A model generated the notes under the pieces. The model was not told where the DNA came from, ran no database searches, and worked only from the letters and a program-made list of their open reading frames with translations. A stretch of 64,000 bases of DNA from Oceanobacillus sp. CFH 90083 (lineage in GTDB: Bacteria > Bacillota > Bacilli > Bacillales > Amphibacillaceae): the NCBI RefSeq assembly GCF_009389585.1, contig NZ_VIYG01000009.1:1-64000 (forward strand), read 5' to 3'. Of this stretch, positions 35,329 through 43,904 are shown piece after piece. Made by a program: the position numbers and the translations under genes. How positions within the stretch are numbered: the stretch's first letter is position 1; each line of letters starts with the position of its first letter.

Positions 35329-35336
35329 AGCTTTAT

Positions 35337-35524
35337 AGAGGAGGTTCAAAAAGCCATCAAACGATAAGGTTCGAGGTAATGAACTTCTACTAAAATCGCC
35401 CACGTCGTGTGGGCAACGCAGAAGTCACCACATCGTGTGGAAGCTGGTTGACATAATTTTTCCGATGGGACTGGGGCTGGGATTACTCGTCCCACCAAAA
35501 AAACATTGCTCCTTTTTGAACCTA
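35337..35524. repeat. GTTCAAAAAG-bounded intergenic element with stacked short hairpins
   Basis: It begins AGAGGAGGTTCAAAAAG and ends CTCCTTTTTGAACC, an inverted repeat. The interior contains small palindromes, CCCACGTCGTGTGGG and CCACATCGTGTGG, and TGGGACTGGGG paired loosely with CTCGTCCCA. It lies between convergent AEC and LysR genes and may act as a terminator. Confidence 0.65.
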
Positions 35525-35527
35525 TGC

Positions 35528-36397
35528 TTATAAAGCTTTGACATCTAATGTTTGCACAAAATCCACAAATGCGCGGACGATGTTCATTTGCAAGCTATCT
35601 TCCTGATAGTACATCCAGGTTTGTCTTTTTAAAAGTTCACCAGATGCATCTGAAATAGGTTTAATAAATAACTCAGGGTGCGGGCGGACAACCAGATTAG
35701 CAACAATTGCATAACCCAGTCCGTGAACGACCATTTCTTTACAGGTCTCCACTTGATTGACATGGATGGTGATATTAGGATGTTCGATGTAATGCTGATA
35801 CCACCAGTCATCTAATAACAGACGCATATGTTCATCTGTATAATAGTCTACTCTTGGAAGCTTGGGAAGTTCCTCCCAGGTGAAATCCCAGGGTGAGGCG
35901 ACACAGATTTCCTCCTCATATAACAGCGCTTTCTTTTCCTTCCAGGCATAATTCCCTTTAATAAAGCTGATATGTACATCATGATTTAATAAAAGACGAT
36001 GCATGTCGCTGCTCCAGCCCGTGACAACCTGACATTCTACATCTGGATATTTTTCTTTAAACAGCTGCAGGAGCTTTGGCATTTTATTTGCTGCAAAGAA
36101 ATTAGAAACACCTACCCGCAATATCCCTTTCACTTCTTCCTGCATATTGCTGAGCTTTTCCTCTATTTGACGCTGCTTTAGCAGCATTCTCTTCGCATGC
36201 TGTGCCAGTTCTTCTCCCTCTGGAGTAAACATAATTCCACGCCGCTTTCTTAAAATAAGCGGGACACCATAATGATTTTCGAGCTTTTGAATTCTTGTAG
36301 TTAATGTAGGCTGCGATAAAAATAGCCGATGCGCTGCCAGTGTAATATTTTCTGTTTCATAAAGTGTGGCAAGCATTTTCCAGTCTTGTAAATTCAA
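35528..36397 (-). CDS. LysR-family transcriptional regulator of the methylcitrate operon
   Basis: A 289-aa LysR protein. Residues 1-60 form the helix-turn-helix (ENITLAAHRLFLSQPTLTTRIQKLE). The remainder is the periplasmic-binding-like effector domain. The start is TTG, seven bases after AGGAGG. It is divergent from mmgD, as citR is from citA in B. subtilis, and a LysR-type box lies between. The effector is probably a citrate/methylcitrate-cycle intermediate (inference from context). Confidence 0.9.
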   Translation of the reverse strand: MNLQDWKMLATLYETENITLAAHRLFLSQPTLTTRIQKLENHYGVPLILRKRRGIMFTPEGEELAQHAKRMLLKQRQIEEKLSNMQEEVKGILRVGVSNFFAANKMPKLLQLFKEKYPDVECQVVTGWSSDMHRLLLNHDVHISFIKGNYAWKEKKALLYEEEICVASPWDFTWEELPKLPRVDYYTDEHMRLLLDDWWYQHYIEHPNITIHVNQVETCKEMVVHGLGYAIVANLVVRPHPELFIKPISDASGELLKRQTWMYYQEDSLQMNIVRAFVDFVQTLDVKAL

Positions 36398-36421
36398 AGG
36401 TCAACCTCCTGTATTTTAGAT

Positions 36422-36436
36422 ATAGAAAAAATCTAT
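36422..36436. promoter_or_regulatory. LysR-type binding box
   Basis: ATAGAAAAAATCTAT has perfect 5-bp inverted arms and the T-N11-A spacing of LysR sites. It lies between the divergent regulator and mmgD. Confidence 0.55.
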
Positions 36437-36617
36437 TGTTATTTATTAAAATTATATATTTTTCTAATTTTCTATTCAAGGTTATACTGTATATAAGAGA
36501 AGTTTGTATTTGTAATTAAGCAAAAAAGAACAGCCTAAGATTTTCCCTTCAAAATAGTTTGCTTTTATCTATGTAAGAAGTTAAGTGATTACGCTTTCAT
36601 TTTAAGGAGGAGAAATA

Positions 36618-37724
36618 ATGCATACAAGTGAAGGTTTTGTTCCTGGTTTAGATGGTGTTATTGCAGCGAAAACAGAAATATCTTTTTTAGATGTCGATCG
36701 GGAAAAAATCGTTATCCGTGGCGAAGACTTAATTGAATTAGCCAAAGATAAAACGTATTTTGATGTTGTTCATTTATTACTGGAAGGATGCCTTCCCAGT
36801 CATGAAGAAAAGAAAAGTCTGGAGGACAAAATCAAAAACTTCTGCAGCCTGCCTGAAGCTGTACTGCCTTTATTTAAGCTTTTACCGAAAGGAATGCATC
36901 CGATGGACGGGATGCGTACAGCTATTTCGTTATTAGCCGGATATGACCCGGAGCTCGAAAACCGTTCTCATCAGGAAAATAAACTGCGTGCTTACAAGCT
37001 GTTGGGACAGCTGCCTTTCATCACGGTAAACAGCTATTTTGCTACGGCAGGGAAAGAAATTGTCAGTCCGGATAAAAACCTCAGCTACAGTGCTAATTTT
37101 CTATATATGATTACAGGGAAAAAGCCATCTGATTTAGAGGTGGAGATTTTTGATCAGCTGTTATTACTCTACAGTGAGCATGAAATGCCTAATTCAACCT
37201 TTGCCTCACGTGTGATTGCTTCTACTAACTCAGATATGTATGGAGCCTTAACAGGAGCGATCTCATCCTTAAAAGGCCACTTACACGGCGGAGCAAATGA
37301 AGCGGTTATGTATATGCTTTTAGAAGTGGATTCTGTAGATGCATTTAAAGCTTTGATTCGCCACAAGCTGCAAAACAAGGAAAAAATCATGGGTTTCGGC
37401 CACCGTGTGTATATGAGGAAGATGGACCCGCGGGCAACGATTACAAAGGAAGCATTACGCAAGCTTTGTGCAAGAGATAATGATTATACACTGTTAGAGA
37501 TGTGTGAAGCTGGCGAAGAAATGATGCGGGAAGAAAAAGGGCTGTATCCTAATCTGGACTATTATGCAGCGCCTGTTTATTGGAAGCTCGGGATACCAAT
37601 ACCGCTTTACACACCGATTTTCTTCAGTGCCAGAACTGCCGGACTCACGTCACATATCATCGAACAGCATGATAATAACCGTATTTTTAGACCGAGAGTA
37701 GATTATACAGGAAAAAGCTATTAA
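36618..37724 (+). CDS. mmgD: citrate/2-methylcitrate synthase
   Basis: A 368-aa type II citrate synthase. Catalytic segments are LKGHLHGGANEAVM, GFGHRVYMRKMDPRA and the aspartate in NLDYYAAPVYWKLGIP. It condenses acetyl-CoA or propionyl-CoA with oxaloacetate. The genes immediately downstream (MmgE/PrpD and methylisocitrate lyase) argue for the methylcitrate cycle that disposes of propionyl-CoA. AAGGAGGAGAAATA precedes the ATG, and the next gene starts 16 bp after the stop. Confidence 0.93.
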   Translation: MHTSEGFVPGLDGVIAAKTEISFLDVDREKIVIRGEDLIELAKDKTYFDVVHLLLEGCLPSHEEKKSLEDKIKNFCSLPEAVLPLFKLLPKGMHPMDGMRTAISLLAGYDPELENRSHQENKLRAYKLLGQLPFITVNSYFATAGKEIVSPDKNLSYSANFLYMITGKKPSDLEVEIFDQLLLLYSEHEMPNSTFASRVIASTNSDMYGALTGAISSLKGHLHGGANEAVMYMLLEVDSVDAFKALIRHKLQNKEKIMGFGHRVYMRKMDPRATITKEALRKLCARDNDYTLLEMCEAGEEMMREEKGLYPNLDYYAAPVYWKLGIPIPLYTPIFFSARTAGLTSHIIEQHDNNRIFRPRVDYTGKSY

Positions 37725-37740
37725 TGGGGAGGAATAATAG

Positions 37741-39174
37741 ATGGTATCTGTAAAAACAAACCAGACAGATCAACTTTTAGAAGAGATTGCCGATTACGTA
37801 TTAAATAAAGAAATCACGAGCGAAGAAGCTTATAAAACTGCACATCATGTGTTAATAGACACGATTGGATGTGGTATACTTGCCCTAAATTATCCGGAGT
37901 GTACAAAGCTGTTAGGTCCTATTGTACCTGGCACTGTCGTTCCAAATGGGGTTAGGGTTCCTGGAACATCTCATGTCCTGGATCCAGTGCAGGGAGCATT
38001 TAATATTGGCACAATGATACGCTGGTTAGATTATAACGATACATGGCTGGCAGCAGAATGGGGGCACCCTTCTGATAATTTAGGAGGTATTTTAGCTGTT
38101 GCCGATTATGTAAGTCAGCTGCGGCAGCAAAAAGGAGAAGCTCCATTAACTGTGGAAGATATTTTAGAAATGTCCATTAAAGCGCATGAAATTCAAGGTA
38201 TTCTTGCTTTGGAAAACAGCTTGAACCGTGTTGGGCTCGACCATGTATTATATGTTAAAATTGCAACAGCAGCCGTTGTTACGAAAATGCTGGGCGGCGG
38301 GAGAGAAGAGATAATCAATGCATTATCGAATGCCTGGATTGATAATTCCAGTTTACGTACGTACAGGCATTTTCCGAATACCGGTTCCAGAAAATCATGG
38401 GCAGCAGGTGATGCAACGAGCCGTGCAGTTCGTCTCGCATTAATGGCGATAAAAGGAGAAATGGGCTATCAGACTGCTTTGAGTGCAGACGGATGGGGAT
38501 TTCAGGATGTTCTTTTCAAAGAGAAGGAACTGATATTAAGCAGACCGCTTGATAGCTATGTGATGGAAAATGTATTATTTAAGGTTTCCTATCCGGCAGA
38601 ATTTCATGCGCAAACAGCAGCAGAAGCAGCAATCCAATTACATCCGGAACTGATTGACCGTATTGATGAAATTAAAGAGATTACGATCTCAACACACGAA
38701 TCAGCAATTCGTATCATTGATAAAAAAGGCCCGCTTCATAATCCGGCAGACAGGGATCATTGTTTACAATACATTACAGCGATCGGATTATTAAAAGGAA
38801 ATATTGTTGCAGAGGATTATGAGGATGATGTGGCAAAAGATCCGCGTATTGATGAGCTTCGTGATAAAATGACAGTCACAGAGAATAAGCGTTATACGGA
38901 AGAATATTTAGATCCTGACAAACGCTCGATTGCAAATGCTGTGCAGGTACATTTTACGGATGGTACGTCAACAGACTTAGTGGCATGCGAATATCCTTTA
39001 GGACATCGGTTCCGAAGAGAGGAAGCAATCCCGCAAATCATTCAGAAATACCAAGCGAATTTAGCAACACAGTTTACAGAAAAGCAATCAGATCGCATTA
39101 GGAGGCAAAGTGTCGATTATGATAAGATAAAACAAATGCCAATAACAGATTTTATAGAATTATTTTTAAATTAG
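37741..39174 (+). CDS. mmgE: 2-methylcitrate dehydratase (MmgE/PrpD family)
   Basis: A 477-aa MmgE/PrpD protein with the segments [40 protein letters not shown] and [17 protein letters not shown]. These match PrpD-type 2-methylcitrate dehydratases, which do not use an iron-sulfur cluster. The enzyme makes 2-methylaconitate (and may hydrate it further, as MmgE does). It is the second gene of the operon, with GGGGAGGAATAATAG before the ATG and 14 bp to the next gene. Confidence 0.93.
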   Translation: MVSVKTNQTDQLLEEIADYVLNKEITSEEAYKTAHHVLIDTIGCGILALNYPECTKLLGPIVPGTVVPNGVRVPGTSHVLDPVQGAFNIGTMIRWLDYNDTWLAAEWGHPSDNLGGILAVADYVSQLRQQKGEAPLTVEDILEMSIKAHEIQGILALENSLNRVGLDHVLYVKIATAAVVTKMLGGGREEIINALSNAWIDNSSLRTYRHFPNTGSRKSWAAGDATSRAVRLALMAIKGEMGYQTALSADGWGFQDVLFKEKELILSRPLDSYVMENVLFKVSYPAEFHAQTAAEAAIQLHPELIDRIDEIKEITISTHESAIRIIDKKGPLHNPADRDHCLQYITAIGLLKGNIVAEDYEDDVAKDPRIDELRDKMTVTENKRYTEEYLDPDKRSIANAVQVHFTDGTSTDLVACEYPLGHRFRREEAIPQIIQKYQANLATQFTEKQSDRIRRQSVDYDKIKQMPITDFIELFLN

Positions 39175-39188
39175 AAGGGTGAGGAAAA

Positions 39189-40100
39189 ATGGCTTGGATT
39201 GTAGACAGCCCAATACCACAGCATGAATTAGCCGGGAAATTTCGGAAAATGGCAGCAGAAAAGGGGATTTTACAGATTCCTGGAGCACATGATGCAATGG
39301 CAGGATTAGTGGCAAAACAAGCAGGATTTCAGTCGCTGTATTTATCGGGAGCCGCTTATACAGCAAGTAAGGGATTGCCTGATTTAGGGATTGTCACCTC
39401 AGAAGAAGTGGCAGACCGGGCAAAGGAAATTGTCAGGGCGACAAATTTGCCATTACTTGTAGACATTGATACAGGCTTTGGCGGTGTATTAAATGTTGTA
39501 CGGACAGCCAGGGAAATGATAGAAGCAAATGTCGCTGCAGTTCAGCTCGAGGATCAGCAGCTGCCTAAAAAATGCGGGCATTTGAATGGGAAGAACATTG
39601 TTACCAAAGAGGAAATGATGCAAAAGATAGCTGCTATTAAACAGGTAGCTCCAACACTTTATATTGTAGCAAGAACAGATGCCAGAGCAGTGGAAGGGCT
39701 GGAGAGTGCTATTGATCGTGCAAAAGGATATGTAGAAGCTGGAGCGGATGCGATTTTCCCGGAAGCACTGCAAAATAATGAAGAGTTTCAAGCTATTGCC
39801 AAAGCAATCAATGCTCCGTTATTAGCGAATATGACAGAATTTGGGAAAACACCTTATTTAACGGCGCAGGAATTTGAAGATTTAGGCTATGATATGGTGA
39901 TTTACCCGGTAACCTCCCTGCGAGTTGCTGCCAAAGCGTATGAGCGTGTGTTTGGAATGATTCGAGATGAAGGCACACAGAAAAATGGTTTAGAGGATAT
40001 GCAAACGAGAAAAGAGCTGTATGAAACGATTCAATATGAGACATTTGAGGAGTTGGATCAGGGAATTGCCAAGACGGTGATAGAGGATTATTTTAAATAA
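39189..40100 (+). CDS. prpB: methylisocitrate lyase
   Basis: A 303-aa member of the isocitrate lyase/PEP mutase family. IPGAHDAMAGLVAKQAGF opens the barrel. The metal-binding VDIDTGFGG and the catalytic KKCGHLNGK loop (with the lyase cysteine) follow. It splits 2-methylisocitrate to pyruvate and succinate, completing the methylcitrate cycle. Equivalent to B. subtilis MmgF/YqiQ. GGTGAGGAAAA precedes the ATG. Confidence 0.94.
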   Translation: MAWIVDSPIPQHELAGKFRKMAAEKGILQIPGAHDAMAGLVAKQAGFQSLYLSGAAYTASKGLPDLGIVTSEEVADRAKEIVRATNLPLLVDIDTGFGGVLNVVRTAREMIEANVAAVQLEDQQLPKKCGHLNGKNIVTKEEMMQKIAAIKQVAPTLYIVARTDARAVEGLESAIDRAKGYVEAGADAIFPEALQNNEEFQAIAKAINAPLLANMTEFGKTPYLTAQEFEDLGYDMVIYPVTSLRVAAKAYERVFGMIRDEGTQKNGLEDMQTRKELYETIQYETFEELDQGIAKTVIEDYFK

Positions 40101-40103
40101 ACA

Positions 40104-40156
40104 ACAAAAAGGGATGTCTGAGACCGAAATACAGTATCAAGACATCCCTTTTTGGT
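40104..40156. terminator. bidirectional terminator between prpB and the ZIP gene
   Basis: AAAAAGGGATGTCT and AGACATCCCTTTTT form a 14-bp stem with A and T tracts on both sides. Confidence 0.88.
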
Positions 40157-40179
40157 TAGATAAATTTATTTTCGAGATT

Positions 40180-40995
40180 TTATCCCAACGCAACATCAAG
40201 CACCATCATCAGTGCAAAGCCAATCATCAGGCTGATGGTTGCTAAATCTCTATTGCCATTTTCCTGCGAGCTTGGGATAACCTCTTCCGCAACAACAAAA
40301 ATCATCGCTCCTGCTGCAAAGCTCAACGCATAAGGAAGCAGCGGTTCAATGTGAGCAACAGCTAATGCCCCGATAACTGCGGCAATAGGCTCCACGAATC
40401 CTGAAAATTGTCCATACATAAAGCTTCTTCTGCGGGACATTCCTTCTCCGCGTAATGGCATTGCAACGGCAACCCCTTCAGGAAAGTTTTGAATTCCTAT
40501 TCCAAGAGCAAGGGTAACGGCTCCGGCTAAAGCAGCTTCTGTACTGTGATTTGCTAATGCTCCAAAGGCAATCCCGACAGCGAGTCCTTCAGGAATATTG
40601 TGAATGGTAATAGCGAGCACCAGTAAGGTACTGCGTTTTCTTCTGGCAGGAGCGAGTCCTTCCGCATGCTTCTTTTCGGTATTTGGATGAAGGTGGGGGA
40701 GAATTTTATCAATAACCCATAAAAATCCGCCTCCCAGCAGAAAACCGACTACCGCAGGAAACCAGGGACCAATCGCATTATCAGTAGACGCTTCAATAGA
40801 TGGTCCAAGTAATGACCAGTAGCTGGCTGCAATCATTACACCCCCGGCAAAGCCTAACATACTATCCAACAATTTTTGATGTACTGTTTTTGTTGCAAAT
40901 ACAATCGCCGCCCCAAGCGCAGTCATTCCCCACGTGAAAAGTGTTGCTGCTAATGCTTGCATGACAGGACTGAGATTTTGAAAAAACTCAAACAT
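40180..40995 (-). CDS. ZIP-family metal transporter (ZupT-like)
   Basis: A 271-aa protein with about eight membrane helices. The metal-coordinating helices are TIHNIPEGLAVGIAFG and IQNFPEGVAVAMPL, the paired HNxPEG and QNxPEG motifs of ZIP transporters. A histidine-containing loop (LPHLHPNTEKKHAEG) separates the two parts. It likely imports Zn2+ or other divalent metals. AAGGGATATAGATT precedes the ATG. Transcribed alone. Confidence 0.9.
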   Translation of the reverse strand: MFEFFQNLSPVMQALAATLFTWGMTALGAAIVFATKTVHQKLLDSMLGFAGGVMIAASYWSLLGPSIEASTDNAIGPWFPAVVGFLLGGGFLWVIDKILPHLHPNTEKKHAEGLAPARRKRSTLLVLAITIHNIPEGLAVGIAFGALANHSTEAALAGAVTLALGIGIQNFPEGVAVAMPLRGEGMSRRRSFMYGQFSGFVEPIAAVIGALAVAHIEPLLPYALSFAAGAMIFVVAEEVIPSSQENGNRDLATISLMIGFALMMVLDVALG

Positions 40996-41218
40996 AATCT
41001 ATATCCCTTCTTTTTTCAATCATTTATCATACATTTTATGCTAACTTTACTACTTTATCATTAAAAGCCGAAAAGATTAAATCATACACCTTTGGAAGGG
41101 GAACATGCACGGTAAATATGTATCCTCTTTGTTATTTGATTTACTTATTTATTCCACACCTTAAATGTATTTACTGAGTATAATAAGCTTTAGAAAATAT
41201 AAGGTCGGTGAAATAAAG

Positions 41219-41449
41219 ATGTATGTTATTAGTTTATTAGGGATGAGTAAAGTTATTCAAGCGCCAATTTATAAAATTTGGGAGTGGCTGGATGCTTTTA
41301 AAGCATATATTCCAATGAAAACCATTGATCAGATAACATATTTTGAAATTGAAGCTATTGAGGTTTTAATATTTATAAAAGAAAAGATGGAAGAAGAATA
41401 CGATTTGATGGAAATAAGAGAATTACTCGGGAAAAGAAGCTTTGCCTGA
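41219..41449 (+). CDS. small MerR-like helix-turn-helix protein
   Basis: A 76-aa protein resembling an isolated MerR-type DNA-binding domain. MYVISLLGMSKVIQAPIYKI corresponds to helix-turn-helix plus the xxIxxWE segment, and QITYFEIEAIEVLIFIKEKM to the YxxxDIexLxxIk helix. YDLMEIRELL resembles the gySLeEIkexL helix. There is no effector domain, so it may be a minimal regulator or excisionase-like protein. The ATG follows GGTGAAATAAAG; the frame extends upstream without family resemblance. The target is unknown. Confidence 0.65.
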   Translation: MYVISLLGMSKVIQAPIYKIWEWLDAFKAYIPMKTIDQITYFEIEAIEVLIFIKEKMEEEYDLMEIRELLGKRSFA

Positions 41450-41508
41450 AATTTCCTTATAAACACGGATACACATAAAGAAAATATGGAGACAGGAAAA
41501 CCAGGTTA

Positions 41509-41695
41509 TTTCTCGCGGTGTAGCTGGCTGTAAGATTCCCGCTGCCGGAAATAAGGAACAGTGTCATTTCTAAGCGGGAAATCTAACAGCCAGTAACTGC
41601 CTGATTGGTTCAGCTAAGCGGTTTTGATGGGGCAAGTAATCGTAGTCCCGGTTCCAGTCTCATTCAGAACCCTGCTGAATGAAGTTTCACTTTAT
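41509..41695 (+). repeat. copy B of the TTTAT-bounded structured intergenic repeat
   Basis: 187 bp. The left border is TTTCT followed by CGCGGTG; the right border is CTTTAT. The hairpin CTGGCTG, TAAGA, TTCCCGCT pairs perfectly with AGCGGGAA, ATCTA, ACAGCCAG. Relative to copy A, a C-G pair has become T-A on both arms. The element lies between convergent genes and fills most of the 285-bp gap. Confidence 0.85.
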
Positions 41696-41734
41696 TCTGA
41701 TTTTCCTATCCCCATACCATACAACTAAAATAGA

Positions 41735-42514
41735 TTATTGCAAATCTAATAAGGATTCCAGAAGCATAACAGAAATCATTGCATAAATATCTACAATAGG
41801 CTCATCTGATAAAATGGAAGTATTGAATAGTTCGGCAGTTAAATCGGTGCTGCTGTCCCAAGGATTGTCTTCTTCCCATAAGTCTTCCTCACTGCCCCAC
41901 AGGTCGCCCTCATCTTCTTCCGATAAATCATCGTCCAGTTCAGAGCTGTCTCCCAAAGTTGTATAGACTTCCACTGCGCTTTCTACTTCAAAAAGCATTG
42001 TGTAATTATTGATGGAATCTCCATAATTATTAAAAAGCTCTTCCAATTCCTCAATCGAGCCAAAGTCATAGGCTTGAGCGAGCTCTTCTAAGCTTTCATC
42101 GGAAATTTCATCATCCGTTGCAAGAGAGTCATTTGTAATCAATTCTAAGCTTAACTCAATATCTTCAATGAACATATACCAAAAACTATCTGGAAATTCT
42201 TCGCCTTCTTCCAGAAAGCCTTCTTCTTCATGCAAGAGGTCATTTAATTCATCGTACGTTAAATCATATGTCTCATAAATGTCCTCTAAGCCTTCATCGG
42301 TAAGCGGTGTACCAAGATAAGCCGGATCTTCGAAATCAGCTAATTCAAAGTCAAATTCTGCTAAGTAATCCTCATAATCTTCTAATTCCCAATCAATAGA
42401 CTCTAAAAAGGCTTCTAGCTGAGGATCGTCTGCATCAACTGCAAATGCCTGGGAAGGTAAAAGACCAATCATAAGTATCAGCGCAAAACCTATAGATAAT
42501 AATTTCTTCTTCAT
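41735..42514 (-). CDS. secreted highly acidic repeat protein, related to processed acidic surface proteins
   Basis: A 259-aa precursor with a clear signal peptide (residues 1-25, KKKLLSIGFALILMIGLL, cleavage after AFA). The mature part is extremely rich in Glu and Asp and contains two related units: LTDEGLEDIYETYDLTYDEL (about 73-92) and ISDESLEELAQAYDFGSIEE (about 138-157). This composition and pattern resemble Bacillus 'processed acidic surface protein' precursors, which normally end with an LPXTA-type sorting signal. Here the C-terminus is MLLESLLDLQ with no LPXT motif, so it may be secreted rather than anchored, or truncated. AAGGAGGACAAAG precedes the ATG. Function is unknown. Confidence 0.75.
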   Translation of the reverse strand: MKKKLLSIGFALILMIGLLPSQAFAVDADDPQLEAFLESIDWELEDYEDYLAEFDFELADFEDPAYLGTPLTDEGLEDIYETYDLTYDELNDLLHEEEGFLEEGEEFPDSFWYMFIEDIELSLELITNDSLATDDEISDESLEELAQAYDFGSIEELEELFNNYGDSINNYTMLFEVESAVEVYTTLGDSSELDDDLSEEDEGDLWGSEEDLWEEDNPWDSSTDLTAELFNTSILSDEPIVDIYAMISVMLLESLLDLQ

Positions 42515-42637
42515 CTTTGTCCTCCTTATATGTATCGAGTAACTTTAAGTATAATGTGTTTTCGGGTGAAATTCCATGAATATTGTAGCAGTGCAGAGAA
42601 AATAAACCAAAAGTCACAGGTCAAGAGTAAAATAGCA

Positions 42638-42696
42638 TGTTCAATAAATTGACACAAAGTTATTGACAAATTATTGAACAAGGAGCATACTATAAT
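42638..42696 (+). promoter_or_regulatory. promoter with flanking 10-bp inverted repeat
   Basis: TGTTCAATAA (42638-42647) and TTATTGAACA (42671-42680) form a perfect 10-bp inverted repeat. Between and beyond them lie TTGACA (42663) and CATACTATAAT (42686-42696), a plausible promoter. It drives the small membrane protein at 42714. Confidence 0.55.
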
Positions 42697-42713
42697 TAAA
42701 GGAGATGAGATAC

Positions 42714-42944
42714 ATGAAAATTAATCAAAAATTATTAAAAGGCTTGTCTCTAATTTGTGGGACGTTAATTACAATTGGTGCAATCTTGTTTATATATGGA
42801 TACCTTGTAAGCGCTTTACCACTTGTGACAGCTATCGGAATTGGTTTTGCAATGGGAGGGACATTTATCTTTATTATGGGATTGTTCCTTGTTGCAACAG
42901 AAGAATCTTTTATCGAGGAAAACAGGCAGCATACGCATACCTAA
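42714..42944 (+). CDS. small two-helix membrane protein, unknown function
   Basis: A 76-aa protein with two membrane segments (about residues 10-32 and 38-60: LICGTLITIGAILFIYGYL and GIGFAMGGTFIFIMGLFLVA) and a short polar C-terminal tail ending RQHTHT. The gene has an AAAGGAG site nine bases before the ATG and its own promoter with an inverted repeat. It shares a terminator with, and converges on, the qox operon. I do not recognise a family. A link to respiration is suggested only by position. Confidence 0.7.
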   Translation: MKINQKLLKGLSLICGTLITIGAILFIYGYLVSALPLVTAIGIGFAMGGTFIFIMGLFLVATEESFIEENRQHTHT

Positions 42945-42958
42945 CCTTTAAAACACGA

Positions 42959-43000
42959 TAAAAAAGCTCAGGCAGTATGAAAACTGCTTGAGCTTTTCGA
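42959..43000. terminator. bidirectional terminator of the qox operon
   Basis: AAAAAAGCTCAGGCAGT and ACTGCTTGAGCTTTT form a long stem with a six-base loop, with A and T tracts on either side. Confidence 0.85.
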
Positions 43001-43018
43001 AGTATAAAATGCTTCTCT

Positions 43019-43303
43019 TTAATAATATCCCCATATCATTGCAAGTAAAGAACCTAAAACAGTAAGAACAGCGATTACTACCCCATAGATGGTATTGACA
43101 TAAATCGCATTCTTATCTTTACTTTCTCCTGCGTGCATGAAGACAACTAACTGAACTCCCGCTTGAATAAATGCTGTAACCACGAGAATCGTTAAACCCA
43201 TGGCATAGGACATGTCAAAGAAATAAACACTTAATGCAATAACAGTCAGGAGTAGTGAAAAGATATATCCATTAACCTGCTTCATTGGAAAAAGCTCTCT
43301 CAT
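43019..43303 (-). CDS. qoxD: cytochrome aa3-600 quinol oxidase subunit IV
   Basis: A 94-aa protein with three membrane helices, the QoxD/CyoD type of subunit IV. The last helix pair contains AFIQAGVQLVVFMHAGESKD, the conserved segment of this subunit. It helps assemble the oxidase. Its ATG follows the qoxC stop after one base, so translation is coupled. Last gene of the operon. Confidence 0.92.
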   Translation of the reverse strand: MRELFPMKQVNGYIFSLLLTVIALSVYFFDMSYAMGLTILVVTAFIQAGVQLVVFMHAGESKDKNAIYVNTIYGVVIAVLTVLGSLLAMIWGYY

Positions 43304-43304
43304 G

Positions 43305-43904
43305 CTACATCATTCCCTTCAAGTAAATAAAGCTGAAAATGAAGATCCACATAACATCAAGGAAGTGCCAGTATAATGAGAATATAAATGATTTATTCGC
43401 CGTTCGTGCATTTAATCCATTGCGGCAAATTTGAATAATAATCATGATACCCCAGAATAAGCCAAGTGTTACGTGGGCTCCATGTGTTCCAAGTGTTGTT
43501 AAAAGGATAGCTGTAAAACCGCTGGTTTGCAACGTTGCACCGACATGATAGTAATGAATAAATTCATATACTTCCACACTGATAAATGCAGCACCTAGCA
43601 GTAATGTAACAATCATAAAGCCGATCATTGCTTTCACCCGGTTAATACGCATAGCATGAACAGCCAAACCTATGGTGAAGCTACTTGTCAGCAGTAAAAT
43701 GGTTTCTATCAGGACAGGTGTTATTTCAAAAATCTCCGAACCAGCCGGTCCGCTGCCAACACCACGATCCACATAAACGAAGTAGGTTGTAAATAATGTC
43801 GCAAACAGCATAATTTCCGCACCTAGGAATATCCAAAATCCTAAGATGTTCATTTCATTCGTTTCGGTGCTATATTCAAGAGGTAAGTTAGAATCTTGCT
43901 TCAT
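43305..43904 (-). CDS. qoxC: cytochrome aa3-600 quinol oxidase subunit III
   Basis: A 199-aa five-helix subunit III of the haem-copper oxidase family. Recognisable segments are NILGFWIFLGAEIMLFATLF, TTLGTHGAHVTLGLFW and SLYWHFLDVMWIFIF. It stabilises the catalytic core. It overlaps the qoxB stop by one base (TAATG). Confidence 0.95.
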   Translation of the reverse strand: MKQDSNLPLEYSTETNEMNILGFWIFLGAEIMLFATLFTTYFVYVDRGVGSGPAGSEIFEITPVLIETILLLTSSFTIGLAVHAMRINRVKAMIGFMIVTLLLGAAFISVEVYEFIHYYHVGATLQTSGFTAILLTTLGTHGAHVTLGLFWGIMIIIQICRNGLNARTANKSFIFSLYWHFLDVMWIFIFSFIYLKGMM

